Positions 7,564-16,271 of a stretch of DNA of 45,920 bases are shown here, piece after piece. The translations under genes and the position numbers were made by a program. The stretch is from OMIS01 sp044350895 (GTDB lineage: Bacteria; Patescibacteriota; Microgenomatia; UBA1400; PJMF01): assembly GCA_044350895.1 (NCBI GenBank), contig JBILGT010000007.1:1-45920 (forward strand), written 5' to 3'. How positions within the stretch are numbered: the first letter of the stretch is position 1; each line of letters begins with the position of its first letter. The notes beneath the pieces are model-generated. The model saw only the letters and a program-made list of their open reading frames with translations. It had not been told where the DNA came from and did no database searches.

Positions 7564-8070
7564 CTAGCTTTTACGGCGAGATTTAACTTTAGCGCGAATA
7601 TCAAATTCCCATTGATCACCATCACTGGTATCAAAACTCTTGGAGTTGGTCATGGCGTAGAAACTCAGCAGATGATTACTGATTGTTTCTTCAATTTCTT
7701 TTTTCTGTTCATTCAGTTCAACAATTTGATTTTTCACACCGACAGCCACTGGACTATTTTGCAGCTGAGATTTGCGAGATTTGGCTTGTTGAGCAAATGT
7801 CTGGACTTGTTCTTCTGCAGCATTGAGCTCAGAGTCATTTTCAAAGACACTCTTCAAACTTTCACGTTTCTCTTTGAGTTCACCAGAAATTCTTTCAAGC
7901 TCCATTGCATAGCGTTCAAGCAAACTTTGCAAATGAGAAAGAGTCACAGCCAGATTGTCTGACTCCTCGGATTCATCTTTTGATGGTTTTGTAGTGGTAG
8001 TGCCACTGGCTTGGGAGAGCGCAGCTAATGCGACATCTTCACCAGATTCCAATTTGTCATCGTCTGTCAT
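7564..8070 (-). CDS. Coiled-coil protein of unknown function
   Basis: A 168-residue protein. The N-terminal 45 residues are acidic and Ser/Thr-rich, likely disordered. Residues about 45-130 are heptad-like (LQSLLERYAMELERISGELKEKRESL ...), predicted coiled coil. The C-terminus (DGDQWEFDIRAKVKSRRKS) is basic. No enzymatic motif or signal peptide. A good Shine-Dalgarno AAAGGA precedes the ATG. It is convergent with rpsU and divergent from pyruvate kinase. Possibly a lineage-specific structural or scaffold protein. Confidence 0.65.
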   Translation of the reverse strand: MTDDDKLESGEDVALAALSQASGTTTTKPSKDESEESDNLAVTLSHLQSLLERYAMELERISGELKEKRESLKSVFENDSELNAAEEQVQTFAQQAKSRKSQLQNSPVAVGVKNQIVELNEQKKEIEETISNHLLSFYAMTNSKSFDTSDGDQWEFDIRAKVKSRRKS

Positions 8071-8171
8071 AGATTCCTTTCTCTACTAACGGTTCACTGC
8101 AATGGTAAAACAGAGTCACTGTACCTGATATTCCGCCAAGATTCAAGAATGAAGCTCTAGAGAATTTCCTC

Positions 8172-8200
8172 TTGTAATGAAAGGCAAGCTTACTCATAAT
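8172..8200 (+). promoter_or_regulatory. pyk promoter
   Basis: TTGTAA (8172-8177), 17-base spacer, CATAAT (8195-8200), 8 bases before the ATG. The transcript should have almost no leader. Confidence 0.55.
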
Positions 8201-8208
8201 TATCAGGT

Positions 8209-9636
8209 ATGCAGAAAAAAACAAAAATCGTGGCCACGATTGGCCCAGCAAGTGAATCAGAAGAAATGCTCGAAGCAATGATTAAAGCCGGACTTAATGT
8301 AGCCCGCTTTAACACCAAGCATAATGAGCCGGATTGGCATCTTGAGCGAATGCGTCGTATTCGTACGATTGGGCATCGTCTCGGTAGACCAGTTGCGGTA
8401 CTTGTTGACCTGCAAGGTCCAGAGGTTCGCACTGAGATTTACAATGGTAGTGAGAGTTTTGAAGCACACCCAGATGATACTGTCATTTTCACTTCAGATG
8501 CTGAGCTGGCCAAACGTGAGCAGAGATCAGTCTTTGTTCCATACCAAGTGGTACAAGCTGTGCAAAAGGGAAGTGAAATTTCCATTGAGGATGGCAGAGG
8601 CGAATTTGTTGTGACTGACAAAAATGAGACTACTGTTTTTACCCATGTCAAAGAAACATTTGTCGTCAAACGCAGAAAAACACTGAATACACCAGGTGTG
8701 ATGCTCGATTTACCGTCATTGATTGAAAAAGACTATGTGTTTTTGGATGCGGCACGTAATGACTTAATTGATTATGTGGCGCTCTCATTTGTGAGAAATA
8801 GACAAGACATCGAGATTCTGCGCGAAGAACTCAAAAAACGAAATCTTGGAATCAATATTGTTGCTAAGATCGAGAATCAGTCTGCGATTGATCATTTGGA
8901 TGAAATCATTGATGCAGCTGATGCTGTGATGGTGGCACGCGGAGATCTGGGAGTTGAAGTGCCGTATCAAGAACTCGCGCACTGGCAAAAAACTATTATT
9001 CAAAAATCACGCGAAAAAGCCAAACCTGTCATCACCGCGACACAGATGCTGCAGAGTATGGTGACATCACCACGCCCATCCCGTGCTGAAGTGACTGACG
9101 TTTCCAATGCAGTCTATGATGGAACTGATGCTGTCATGCTTTCTGATGAGACAACTATTGGAAAATATCCCATTAAAGTTGTTGAGACGCAAGCAAATAT
9201 TGTGAGTTACACAGAGAAATTGGCGACAACACCAGTTATCAACACTCTTGATATTGATGCAACAACATCTATCACACATGCTGCCATGAGTTTAATTCAT
9301 GCCGCAAAACTTGATACAACGCAACTGCAAATTAGTGCCATCGTCTGTCTGACAGAAACAGGGGCCACTGCCAAATTCTTGGCTCGGTTTAGAGAAGCGC
9401 CACCAATTTATGCACTCACACCATCACCCGAGGCATATCATCGATTGAGCCTGGTATATGGCGTCGAAGCAATTATGGTTGATTTTCCAAGCAAAGAGCT
9501 TCAAAATGAAGAGATAGTAACTAAGATACTGGAACTTGGCATCGCGAAGAGCGGTGAAACAATATTAGTAGTCCATGGTACATTTTGGCGTGATCCAGGA
9601 ATGACAAACACGCTCAAAGTTGTACTACTGCCCTAA
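8209..9636 (+). CDS. pyk: Pyruvate kinase, with altered K+ site
   Basis: Transfers phosphate from phosphoenolpyruvate to ADP, the last step of glycolysis. At 475 residues it is standard length. Clear motifs: KIVATIGPAS at the start, VAKIENQSAIDH (catalytic Lys), VMVARGDLGVEVP (metal-binding Asp), ITATQMLQSM, and the C-terminal allosteric-type domain (about residues 350-475). Unusual positions: the usual NFSH is NTKH, and the usual LDTKGPE is VDLQGPE. By alignment to the muscle enzyme these replace the K+ ligands Ser76 and Thr113 with Lys and Leu, so a lysine side chain may replace the bound cation. Start ATG at 8209 with an adjacent promoter. Confidence 0.93.
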   Translation: MQKKTKIVATIGPASESEEMLEAMIKAGLNVARFNTKHNEPDWHLERMRRIRTIGHRLGRPVAVLVDLQGPEVRTEIYNGSESFEAHPDDTVIFTSDAELAKREQRSVFVPYQVVQAVQKGSEISIEDGRGEFVVTDKNETTVFTHVKETFVVKRRKTLNTPGVMLDLPSLIEKDYVFLDAARNDLIDYVALSFVRNRQDIEILREELKKRNLGINIVAKIENQSAIDHLDEIIDAADAVMVARGDLGVEVPYQELAHWQKTIIQKSREKAKPVITATQMLQSMVTSPRPSRAEVTDVSNAVYDGTDAVMLSDETTIGKYPIKVVETQANIVSYTEKLATTPVINTLDIDATTSITHAAMSLIHAAKLDTTQLQISAIVCLTETGATAKFLARFREAPPIYALTPSPEAYHRLSLVYGVEAIMVDFPSKELQNEEIVTKILELGIAKSGETILVVHGTFWRDPGMTNTLKVVLLP

Positions 9637-9645
9637 GGAGGACAT

Positions 9646-9903
9646 ATGGCGAAAAAAGGTGGTTTACTCACTTTAATAACAGGATTAGCACTTGGCGCAG
9701 CTGCGCTCTTTCTTTCCAAAGAAGAGAACAGAGAAAAAACCAAGAAGGTAGCAAAAGTTGCTGTCGCTAAAGCCCAGAAATTAAAGACCGAGTATCAAAA
9801 GAATCCAAAAAAAGTGAAGCAAGAGATCAAGAAGCAAGGCAAAAAAATTGCTACAAAAGTAGTTGCTGTTGCCAAGAAAAAAGTTCGCAAACTTGCTAAA
9901 TAA
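9646..9903 (+). CDS. Small lysine-rich membrane-anchored protein (YtxH-like)
   Basis: An 85-residue protein with one N-terminal membrane helix (GGLLTLITGLALGAAALFL) followed by a Lys-rich, Ala/Val-containing helical tail. The pattern resembles YtxH-type or histone-H1-like basic proteins; the tail could bind nucleic acid or anionic envelope polymers. A strong AAGGAGGA Shine-Dalgarno overlaps the pyk stop region, with a gap of 9 bases, suggesting cotranscription. Function unknown. Confidence 0.65.
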   Translation: MAKKGGLLTLITGLALGAAALFLSKEENREKTKKVAKVAVAKAQKLKTEYQKNPKKVKQEIKKQGKKIATKVVAVAKKKVRKLAK

Positions 9904-9976
9904 GTAAGCTCGAACATGCAGATAGAGTCTTGAGTGTGTGCTGGTGAAAACGTGATAGTATACAAAAACTTCACGT

Positions 9977-11608
9977 ATGATCAGAAATAATTTTGGTGTT
10001 ATTTGCTTTTTTTGTTTGCTATTCTTGGTATTTCTCTTTCCCATACTCACGCACTTTTCTACACATACCACATCTCCCAATGATGGTCCGTTAATTATTT
10101 GGCTTATCAACCAAAGTTCACGTGCCATTCTTGGTGAGGGTAGTTGGTATGACTGGCCATTTTTCTATCCATACCGTTGGAGCGCGACCTATTCAGATCC
10201 CTTTCTTACTGCGGGAGCACTTCTAGGCATTGTTAAACTTTTCACCACCAACCCAGTTACTCAGCACAACATCTTCATTATATTTGGCACTATCACCAAT
10301 TTTTTTGCCTTCAATATCTTGGCTCGACACCTTTGGAAAAAAGAGTGGATAGCCACTGTGGCAGCCACGTTTTTTTGTTTCTCACTGCTGCAACTGCAAT
10401 ACATAGTGCATCTCCATAGTTATTTGGTGGCAGGAATTCCACTGGGACTCTGGGCAGTGGTACGGTACAGAGAAACGGAGCAGTGGCAGTATGTTGTGAT
10501 ACTTTCACTCTCGTTCCTAGCACAAGCACTCAATGCCCCGTTTACTGCATATTTTTTTGCAGCAGTTGCTGGAACGTATTTGGTCAGCGAAGGATATCTA
10601 CAGAATTTTTTAAAAAAGCCACTGGTGCAGTGGTTTCTGTTCAGCAGCCTTACACTCTGTGTGTGGTACTACATTCCATATGTGGTAACTGCCGCACGGT
10701 ACGATGCTGCACGAACCATTCGTGATACCGCTCATTTTTCAGTTCCCATTACAAAGTTATTCAGTCCAGAGATTTGTATTCCTGTTGTTCTTATTTTTTG
10801 GTTGCTGCAAAAACTAAGATCAGAAAAGATACAGCTGTCAGCGCTGCGCAAACGTACCTGGGTCATCATTGCTGTGATTGGAGCAGTGGCAATGCTTGGA
10901 CCCGTTGTTAAAGTGGGTACTCATACGCTCAAACTCTGGGATGTACCCATACCGTTACCATATGCCATTGCGTACTATATTGTTCCGGGCATTCAAGCAT
11001 TTCGTGCAGTTTCCAGGTGGAGCATTGTACTAAATATGGGATTGTCACTCGGGTTGGGCTGGGCACTTTCACAAACAAAAGTGGCTCGTGGCTGGATTAC
11101 TTCTGCATTTCTTATTTGGCTCTCGATAATGATTTTTTTGCTGTATCGAGATTATCCACTGTTCAAAATTGCATATGAGTCGCCACCTATTTATGCCGCG
11201 GTTGCACAAGCACCTCAAATAGTTCTAGTGGAATTACCAATTGAGCAGTGGGACATGGTGCCATTTGAAAAAAATGAAGATGAGCGAATGCTGTATCAAT
11301 TGCAGCATGGCAAAAAACTGTACAATGGTTTTAGTGGATTTATGCCACCTGAAAGAAGCCAAGATATTATTTTTCATTTTGCTCACTTCCCGGATGCAGA
11401 ATCTCTTCTCAAGCTGCGGCGAGCTGGAGTAGAGCTGGTATTGATTCACTATGACGAGTACGAACAGATGAATGCGCAAAACTTTACGTATTTTGGTGTA
11501 CCAGCTATTTCGGCGACAATCTTAATGGACAAGGTTGAAAATTCAGTTCATTTTGAAAAAATTTCGTGTACGTTGTCACCGCATGATTGTCTGTATGCTT
11601 TGAGATAA
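9977..11608 (+). CDS. Polytopic membrane protein, GT-C-like
   Basis: A 543-residue protein with about 11-12 hydrophobic helices. The first extracytoplasmic loop has SPNDGPLIIWLINQ, an Asp-containing loop after helix 1 as in GT-C glycosyltransferases using lipid-linked sugars. The C-terminal 120 residues are soluble. A Pro-rich loop (VPIPLPYAIAYYIVPG) is present near residue 330. A short -10-like TATACA lies at 9959-9964. Candidate role: a glycosyl transfer step in surface polymer or protein glycosylation. Family assignment is moderate; substrate unknown. Confidence 0.55.
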   Translation: MIRNNFGVICFFCLLFLVFLFPILTHFSTHTTSPNDGPLIIWLINQSSRAILGEGSWYDWPFFYPYRWSATYSDPFLTAGALLGIVKLFTTNPVTQHNIFIIFGTITNFFAFNILARHLWKKEWIATVAATFFCFSLLQLQYIVHLHSYLVAGIPLGLWAVVRYRETEQWQYVVILSLSFLAQALNAPFTAYFFAAVAGTYLVSEGYLQNFLKKPLVQWFLFSSLTLCVWYYIPYVVTAARYDAARTIRDTAHFSVPITKLFSPEICIPVVLIFWLLQKLRSEKIQLSALRKRTWVIIAVIGAVAMLGPVVKVGTHTLKLWDVPIPLPYAIAYYIVPGIQAFRAVSRWSIVLNMGLSLGLGWALSQTKVARGWITSAFLIWLSIMIFLLYRDYPLFKIAYESPPIYAAVAQAPQIVLVELPIEQWDMVPFEKNEDERMLYQLQHGKKLYNGFSGFMPPERSQDIIFHFAHFPDAESLLKLRRAGVELVLIHYDEYEQMNAQNFTYFGVPAISATILMDKVENSVHFEKISCTLSPHDCLYALR

Positions 11609-11667
11609 CTTCTCAAAGTAATAGCCATTTAGATGCTTCACAATCAAAAAAGTGCTATAGTTTACGT

Positions 11668-12339
11668 ATGCAATACGATAAATGGCACAAAAGTGTCGTC
11701 AAAACAATACAACCTCTTTCTGAAAAAAAACTGTATTTTCGTGTTCTGATACTTGGTCTCTGCATTTTTGCTGCAAGTTATGGATACACTGCTTGGAACA
11801 AAATCCCTGGAACATTAAATAAAGCTGTAGCAGACACTTCAATAATTTTAATTGGTTTATCAATGCTTATGAGTAGTCTCTGTTACTTCTGGAACTTCGT
11901 TGATACTAAAATCATTTATCGCAAACACTTAGGATTGATTGGTTTTGCATTTGGAATTACCCATGTCATCTTGTCTTACACAGCACTTTTGAGTTTATTC
12001 AAAGTTGAAAACTGGAAAAATGGTCCGTTGTGGCCAGCATTTACTGCAGCAATTGCCACTGTTATTTTCACCATCATGGCACTTATTTCCAACCAATACG
12101 CTGCTCGCGAACTGGGTGGCAGAATGTGGCGAGGGATTCTACGAACGGGCTATATTGCCATGATTTTGATATGGTTTCATGTGGTACTATTAAAATCTGG
12201 ACGCTGGATAACTTGGTGGGAAGGTGGCATGAAGACCCCTCCATCAATGAGCTTACTCGTCACAGTATTCATAACTATTGTAGTTTTGATGCGGGTAGCG
12301 CTCTGGGTGTCATTGAAAAAAAATAGTGTTCGCAGGTAG
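11668..12339 (+). CDS. Ferric reductase-like transmembrane protein
   Basis: A 223-residue membrane protein with about six helices. Pattern: KHLGLIGFAFGITHVILSY and, later, GGRMWRGILRTGYIAMILIWFHVVLL, two helix segments bearing histidines in the manner of the ferric-reductase/MsrQ haem-binding domain. No flavin or NAD domain is present, so it is the membrane haem part only. It could pass electrons across the membrane. Start ATG 11668: TATAGT at 11656-11661 is exactly six bases upstream, so leaderless. It overlaps or abuts the L,D-transpeptidase gene. Confidence 0.6.
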   Translation: MQYDKWHKSVVKTIQPLSEKKLYFRVLILGLCIFAASYGYTAWNKIPGTLNKAVADTSIILIGLSMLMSSLCYFWNFVDTKIIYRKHLGLIGFAFGITHVILSYTALLSLFKVENWKNGPLWPAFTAAIATVIFTIMALISNQYAARELGGRMWRGILRTGYIAMILIWFHVVLLKSGRWITWWEGGMKTPPSMSLLVTVFITIVVLMRVALWVSLKKNSVRR

Positions 12340-12364
12340 TACAAAAATACGATTAAGGTTCCAG

Positions 12365-13045
12365 ATGTGGAGAATTCTTCCGTTTTTTATTCTCAGTATT
12401 GTCCTAGTTGTTACGCTTGGCCTTGCCCAGACATCTGGCACGCTCGTTGCTCGAAGTCAAACACCGATTGATCCGATGACTCTCACTGGCGAGTTCGACA
12501 CATCCCAAACGAGTGGCGAATTTTACGGTAAAAAAGTAGCTTCAGAAGAGGTCCCACAATCATACAAAAACACAGCAGTACTCGGTGCAAGTAATGATAT
12601 CAAGCGTATAGAGGTTGACCTCAGCACCCAGCGTCTCTATGCATTTGAGGGAGATCGTTTAATTTATGACTTTTTGATTTCTTCCGGAAAGTGGGGACGG
12701 ACACCCACCGGTACGTTTAGAATCTGGTCAAAATTCAAGTACACCAGAATGTCGGGCGGCAGTAAGGAGCTCAGGACATACTACAATCTTCCGAATGTTC
12801 CATTTACTATGTTTTTTGCAAATAGCGAAGTCCCAGCATCAAGAGGATTTGGTATACATGGTACCTACTGGCACGAAAATTTTGGCCACCCGATGAGTCA
12901 TGGCTGCATTAATATGAAAACTGAAGAAGCTGAACTACTCTACAACTGGGCTGGACCTGATACAGGAGAGAAGACATCCATGCGTGCTACCACTGAAAAC
13001 CCAGGTACAGAAGTTGTTATTTACGGTGTTGCACCAAAAGAATAA
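12365..13045 (+). CDS. L,D-transpeptidase (YkuD domain)
   Basis: A 226-residue protein from the ATG at 12365, or 239 if GTG at 12326 is used, which would overlap the previous gene. A single N-terminal membrane segment (FFILSIVLVVTLGLAQ) is followed by a linker. The YkuD domain (residues about 85-220) ends with HGTYWHENFGHPMSHGCINM, containing the catalytic His and Cys. The enzyme forms or edits peptidoglycan 3-3 crosslinks, or attaches proteins, outside the membrane. An AAGG lies six bases before the 12365 ATG. It sits among envelope genes. Confidence 0.9.
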   Translation: MWRILPFFILSIVLVVTLGLAQTSGTLVARSQTPIDPMTLTGEFDTSQTSGEFYGKKVASEEVPQSYKNTAVLGASNDIKRIEVDLSTQRLYAFEGDRLIYDFLISSGKWGRTPTGTFRIWSKFKYTRMSGGSKELRTYYNLPNVPFTMFFANSEVPASRGFGIHGTYWHENFGHPMSHGCINMKTEEAELLYNWAGPDTGEKTSMRATTENPGTEVVIYGVAPKE

Positions 13046-13218
13046 CAATAAGTTGCTATATCTATTATAGGATAATACGAGTACAATGAAGGTACTCTTA
13101 ATCACTTGTTGTTTCTCCGTATTGATTTTGCGCTTTTGAGGCACCTCTCAGTTGAAGCTTGTACTCTTGATCGAATTTATTTTTACCGTTAGTTTGAGTT
13201 AACAGATACGCGCACATT

Positions 13219-14175
13219 ATGATTGCTTATTTTATTCTGGTACATCGATATCCAAACCAATTCAAAAAACTTTTTACTGCAATATATGACAGCAAAAACC
13301 ACTATCTTATTCACTTGGATAAGAAAGCTGATGCTGATCTCTACAACAAGATTGAGTATTTTCTTGAAGAGTATCCCAACGCACATATCTTAAAAAGCCA
13401 GAACGTCGTATGGGGTGGCTATAGTATGGTAGATGTTGAACTCAAGGGAATTAAAAAACTATTAACTATCAGCAAAAAATGGGATTATTTTGTCAATTTA
13501 AGTGGACAGGATTATCCACTCAAATCTCAAGCAGCAATTCAAAAATTTCTCAATCTGAATGCCGGAAGCAGTTTTATTGAGGTGCGCAATCAATTAGAAG
13601 AGCGACCTAATACGCTTAATCGAATTAAAAACTACTTTACCGAGTCAAAAACTGGATTTATTGGCAAGCCTTTTAAGCGCGAATATCTTCCTAAAGTCAC
13701 ACCATATATCGGTGGACAGTGGAAAGTTTTGACACGTGAGTGCTGTGAGTTTATATCCAGAAGTCCTGAGGTGGCTAAGTTCAGAAAGTATTATAAAAAT
13801 ACACTCATCCCTGATGAAGGATTTTTTCAAACTGTTCTGATGAACACCAAGTTCGCCGGTAAAATCATTAACGACAACAAACGTGCAATTATCTGGATTC
13901 CAGATTTTAGAACAAAGAATCAAGCAAAGAATTTAACTGCCGCGACAACTACAGCACTTATTAAAAGCGGGAAAATTAAGCTACGACCCAAGACTTTCAT
14001 GGCAGCTGACATGCCATATCTCCTAGCAAGTGATGCTTTGTTTGCACGCAAGTTTGATGAAACTATGGATACTACTGTCTTTGACTCACTTGAAGTAGCA
14101 CTGCATATTTCAACACAGCGCGTATCAAAAAAACCACTGCTTGACCTCAATAATGCGAATGTAGTGATTGCGTAA
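13219..14175 (+). CDS. GT14-type (core-2/I-branching) glycosyltransferase
   Basis: A 318-residue protein. It starts MIAYFILVHRYPNQFKKLFTAIY, then YLIHLDKK, WGGYSMVDVELKGI and WDYFVNLSGQDYPLKS, the classic Branch-family order, with GGQWKVLTRECCEFI and LIPDEGFFQTVLMN in the second half (the Glu/Asp of PDEGFFQT is the probable catalytic region). Members transfer sugar from a UDP donor, independent of metal. No signal peptide or membrane helix, so cytoplasmic. Likely builds a surface glycan or glycolipid with neighbouring envelope genes. Confidence 0.85.
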   Translation: MIAYFILVHRYPNQFKKLFTAIYDSKNHYLIHLDKKADADLYNKIEYFLEEYPNAHILKSQNVVWGGYSMVDVELKGIKKLLTISKKWDYFVNLSGQDYPLKSQAAIQKFLNLNAGSSFIEVRNQLEERPNTLNRIKNYFTESKTGFIGKPFKREYLPKVTPYIGGQWKVLTRECCEFISRSPEVAKFRKYYKNTLIPDEGFFQTVLMNTKFAGKIINDNKRAIIWIPDFRTKNQAKNLTAATTTALIKSGKIKLRPKTFMAADMPYLLASDALFARKFDETMDTTVFDSLEVALHISTQRVSKKPLLDLNNANVVIA

Positions 14176-14219
14176 TCTGTGTACGTAAAAAATTAGACAT
14201 AATAATATATAATATAAAC

Positions 14220-14732
14220 ATGTCTAAATTGCTTGAATTAGTAAAACCACAATACCCTAAGCAAGTTGAAGATCGTTTTGTTGTACCACTCTTTCCACCA
14301 CTCACACGAACAGAACTTCTCATCAACTTACTTCTGGGAAGTGAACGTGGAAGTGTCAAAGCACCAACAACAGGTGACGCAAGCTTAGTGGTGAGTTATA
14401 AAGGATATGAAGCAGCAATCCTCAGCTTCTTGACCCAAAATGCTGACCTACATATTTTACAACTGCAAGTAACTCACTCCAAAAAAGCTTATCGAGTTCA
14501 CACTGGAGTAAGACTACCGCAACTTTTTGCAGCAGAAACCGAGCGGATCGCTCGAGCCGTACCAGACATTTTACGAATCACGTTGCCACATCTAGATGAT
14601 CTTCCTGGATTTAGTGAAATTGGGGCAGGACAAATTGAAGCAGTGATACAGAGACTTGGAAAACTTATTCAGCTACTTCAAATGATCTGGTCTGCAGAAG
14701 AGCAGCAGTACGTCAAAGATATCAAAAAGTAA
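14220..14732 (+). CDS. Conserved hypothetical protein
   Basis: A 170-residue soluble protein with mixed alpha/beta character: DASLVVSYKGYEAAILSFLT, LHILQLQVTHSKKAYRVHTGVRL, and a helical C-terminus. I do not recognise the family. There is no signal peptide. TATAAT at 14208-14213 ends six bases before the ATG, so it is likely leaderless. It is convergent with the next gene, with a 2-base gap between stops. Confidence 0.55.
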   Translation: MSKLLELVKPQYPKQVEDRFVVPLFPPLTRTELLINLLLGSERGSVKAPTTGDASLVVSYKGYEAAILSFLTQNADLHILQLQVTHSKKAYRVHTGVRLPQLFAAETERIARAVPDILRITLPHLDDLPGFSEIGAGQIEAVIQRLGKLIQLLQMIWSAEEQQYVKDIKK

Positions 14733-14734
14733 AC

Positions 14735-15175
14735 TTACTTGTTAGGTGAAGCTCCGTAGGCCATCATGACCATGCCTTGCACGAAGTCTAAGACTGCAGC
14801 CAGACCCACAACATAGACCCATGATGAAACACCAAGACCGATCACATCAGCAAAGCGAGTTGTTACCCACAGCGCTGCGACGTTAATAATAAGATAACCA
14901 ATTATCCAGTGTTGCGGTGCAAGAATCATCTGTTTGCGAACTTCAATTTCAGTAAAAATCGGCATTGTAATAGTGGTTGCCCAGGCAATGATTCCAGAAC
15001 TGAGGAGCAACGCCATCATCCTGTTAACTGTCATAGTTCCAAGCACAATTTGCTCAGGCATAAAGGTATTTGCGAGTGAAATGACTACGGCAGTGACTGC
15101 CCAGATCAGGAAAAATGTAACACTCATTGGAGCAAGGTTATTAACCTTTGGAATTGGATACGATTGTTTTGCCAT
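14735..15175 (-). CDS. Four-helix membrane protein of unknown function
   Basis: A 146-residue protein with about four transmembrane helices (VTFFLIWAVTAVVISLA, MMALLLSSGIIAWATTI, IIGYLIINVAALWVT, VYVVGLAAVLDFVQGMVMMAY). No known motif. A TATAGT -10-like element and an AAAAAGG Shine-Dalgarno-like run precede the ATG. Possibly a lineage-specific membrane protein. Confidence 0.6.
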   Translation of the reverse strand: MAKQSYPIPKVNNLAPMSVTFFLIWAVTAVVISLANTFMPEQIVLGTMTVNRMMALLLSSGIIAWATTITMPIFTEIEVRKQMILAPQHWIIGYLIINVAALWVTTRFADVIGLGVSSWVYVVGLAAVLDFVQGMVMMAYGASPNK

Positions 15176-15216
15176 ATAAAACCTTTTTCACTACTATAGT
15201 TGTTGTAGCATACCAT

Positions 15217-15942
15217 TTACCACAGTAACTTCACATAATTAAATTTTTCATAACACACTCCATCAAGTGTGAATGCTTCAAGAATTTCAGTAATGACTGC
15301 ATCACTAAACTGACTTTTGTGCGCTTGCATCGCCTGCCGTTTAACTGCAAGACTACTTGTGCAGTCAAAATCAAAATTACAATCTTTTTCATCTGTCAAC
15401 AAAATTTCGTAAACTTGGTGTGGTTCAATTCCTTCTGTGTAATGTTCTGGGAAAAACGAGCGATCCCTAGAAAATGGATAAACTGAATCAATCACTGCCT
15501 CACCAATTTTTCTATGATCACGGTGCTGGATGGAGTAGCCATCCTTGGCGTAGGTTTGCATGTACTGTAGGCTGGGTTCATGTGTGGCCACCAGCTGAAC
15601 TTTAAATTTTCTGATGTACTTTGAAATTTTACCAATGAGCTCCATGTTGCTTTCGACTTCGCCGTCAGCATACCCTAGACAGGTCAAGTGATCTGCTGGA
15701 ACTCCCAATACTTCCAGACAAGCAGTTTCTTCAGCAACTCGCTGTTTGGCAAGCACAGCTTCAGACACATCATTTTCTCTGCTACCACGGGAACCATTTG
15801 TGACAAGTAAGACAAAGACTTCTTTGCCTTCATTTCGTAATCGGTGAATGAGTGCACCAAAAAAAACCACCAGATCATCTGGATGTGCTGTTACAAATAA
15901 AATGCGGTCTTTGGTAGAAAAAATTTGGTCGTAGGTAAACAT
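15217..15942 (-). CDS. PIG-L/LmbE family deacetylase
   Basis: A 241-residue zinc-dependent N-deacetylase. The N-terminus has LFVTAHPDDLVVFFGALIHRL (the AHPDD metal-binding motif), then VTNGSRGSRE and LGYADGEVESN, with HRDHRKIGEAV giving the third His ligand. Relatives remove acetyl groups from GlcNAc of small molecules or glycolipids. It lies in an envelope neighbourhood, so a sugar on a surface lipid or thiol precursor is plausible. Second gene after the DUF1801 fragment (15-base gap). Confidence 0.85.
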   Translation of the reverse strand: MFTYDQIFSTKDRILFVTAHPDDLVVFFGALIHRLRNEGKEVFVLLVTNGSRGSRENDVSEAVLAKQRVAEETACLEVLGVPADHLTCLGYADGEVESNMELIGKISKYIRKFKVQLVATHEPSLQYMQTYAKDGYSIQHRDHRKIGEAVIDSVYPFSRDRSFFPEHYTEGIEPHQVYEILLTDEKDCNFDFDCTSSLAVKRQAMQAHKSQFSDAVITEILEAFTLDGVCYEKFNYVKLLW

Positions 15943-15957
15943 ATTTTGACCTGTGTA

Positions 15958-16158
15958 TTACTGTATGCGCTCAAGTACGCCTTTGCGTTTTGCATATCCA
16001 GTTACAGGATTACCATCTAGGAACCAGACCGGATGACCGTGCCAAATTTTACTTTCAGCTTCAGGAAGTGCGGCGTCAATGAGTGCGCCAAGTTGTTCAC
16101 AAATTGATTTGTCAGGTTCTGAAAGTGTATCGTGGTAAGCGGTGATGTCTTGGTTCAT
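15958..16158 (-). pseudogene. Truncated DUF1801-like protein
   Basis: About 66 residues from an ATG at 16158. The sequence AYHDTLSEPDKSICEQLGALID and KIWHGHPVWFLDGNPVTGYAKRKG matches the N-terminal half of DUF1801-type proteins (frataxin-like fold). The family is normally about 110-130 residues; here it stops after VLERIQ, just before the deacetylase start. I found no obvious continuation in another frame. Probably a decayed or shortened gene. Confidence 0.55.
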
Positions 16159-16271
16159 GTGTACCCGCATTTTAAAGGATTGATGGACGCTTGTATACAA
16201 CTGTGAAAATCAGATCACGAAATGTGTGCGACAGAGATTATTCTGTGCATAGCATTATACAAATGGCAACC

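Noticed and set aside
7483..7962. Long plus-strand frame opposite the coiled-coil gene
   Set aside because: Shadow of the 7564-8070 minus gene and Phe/Leu rich in the way antisense frames of coiled coils are.
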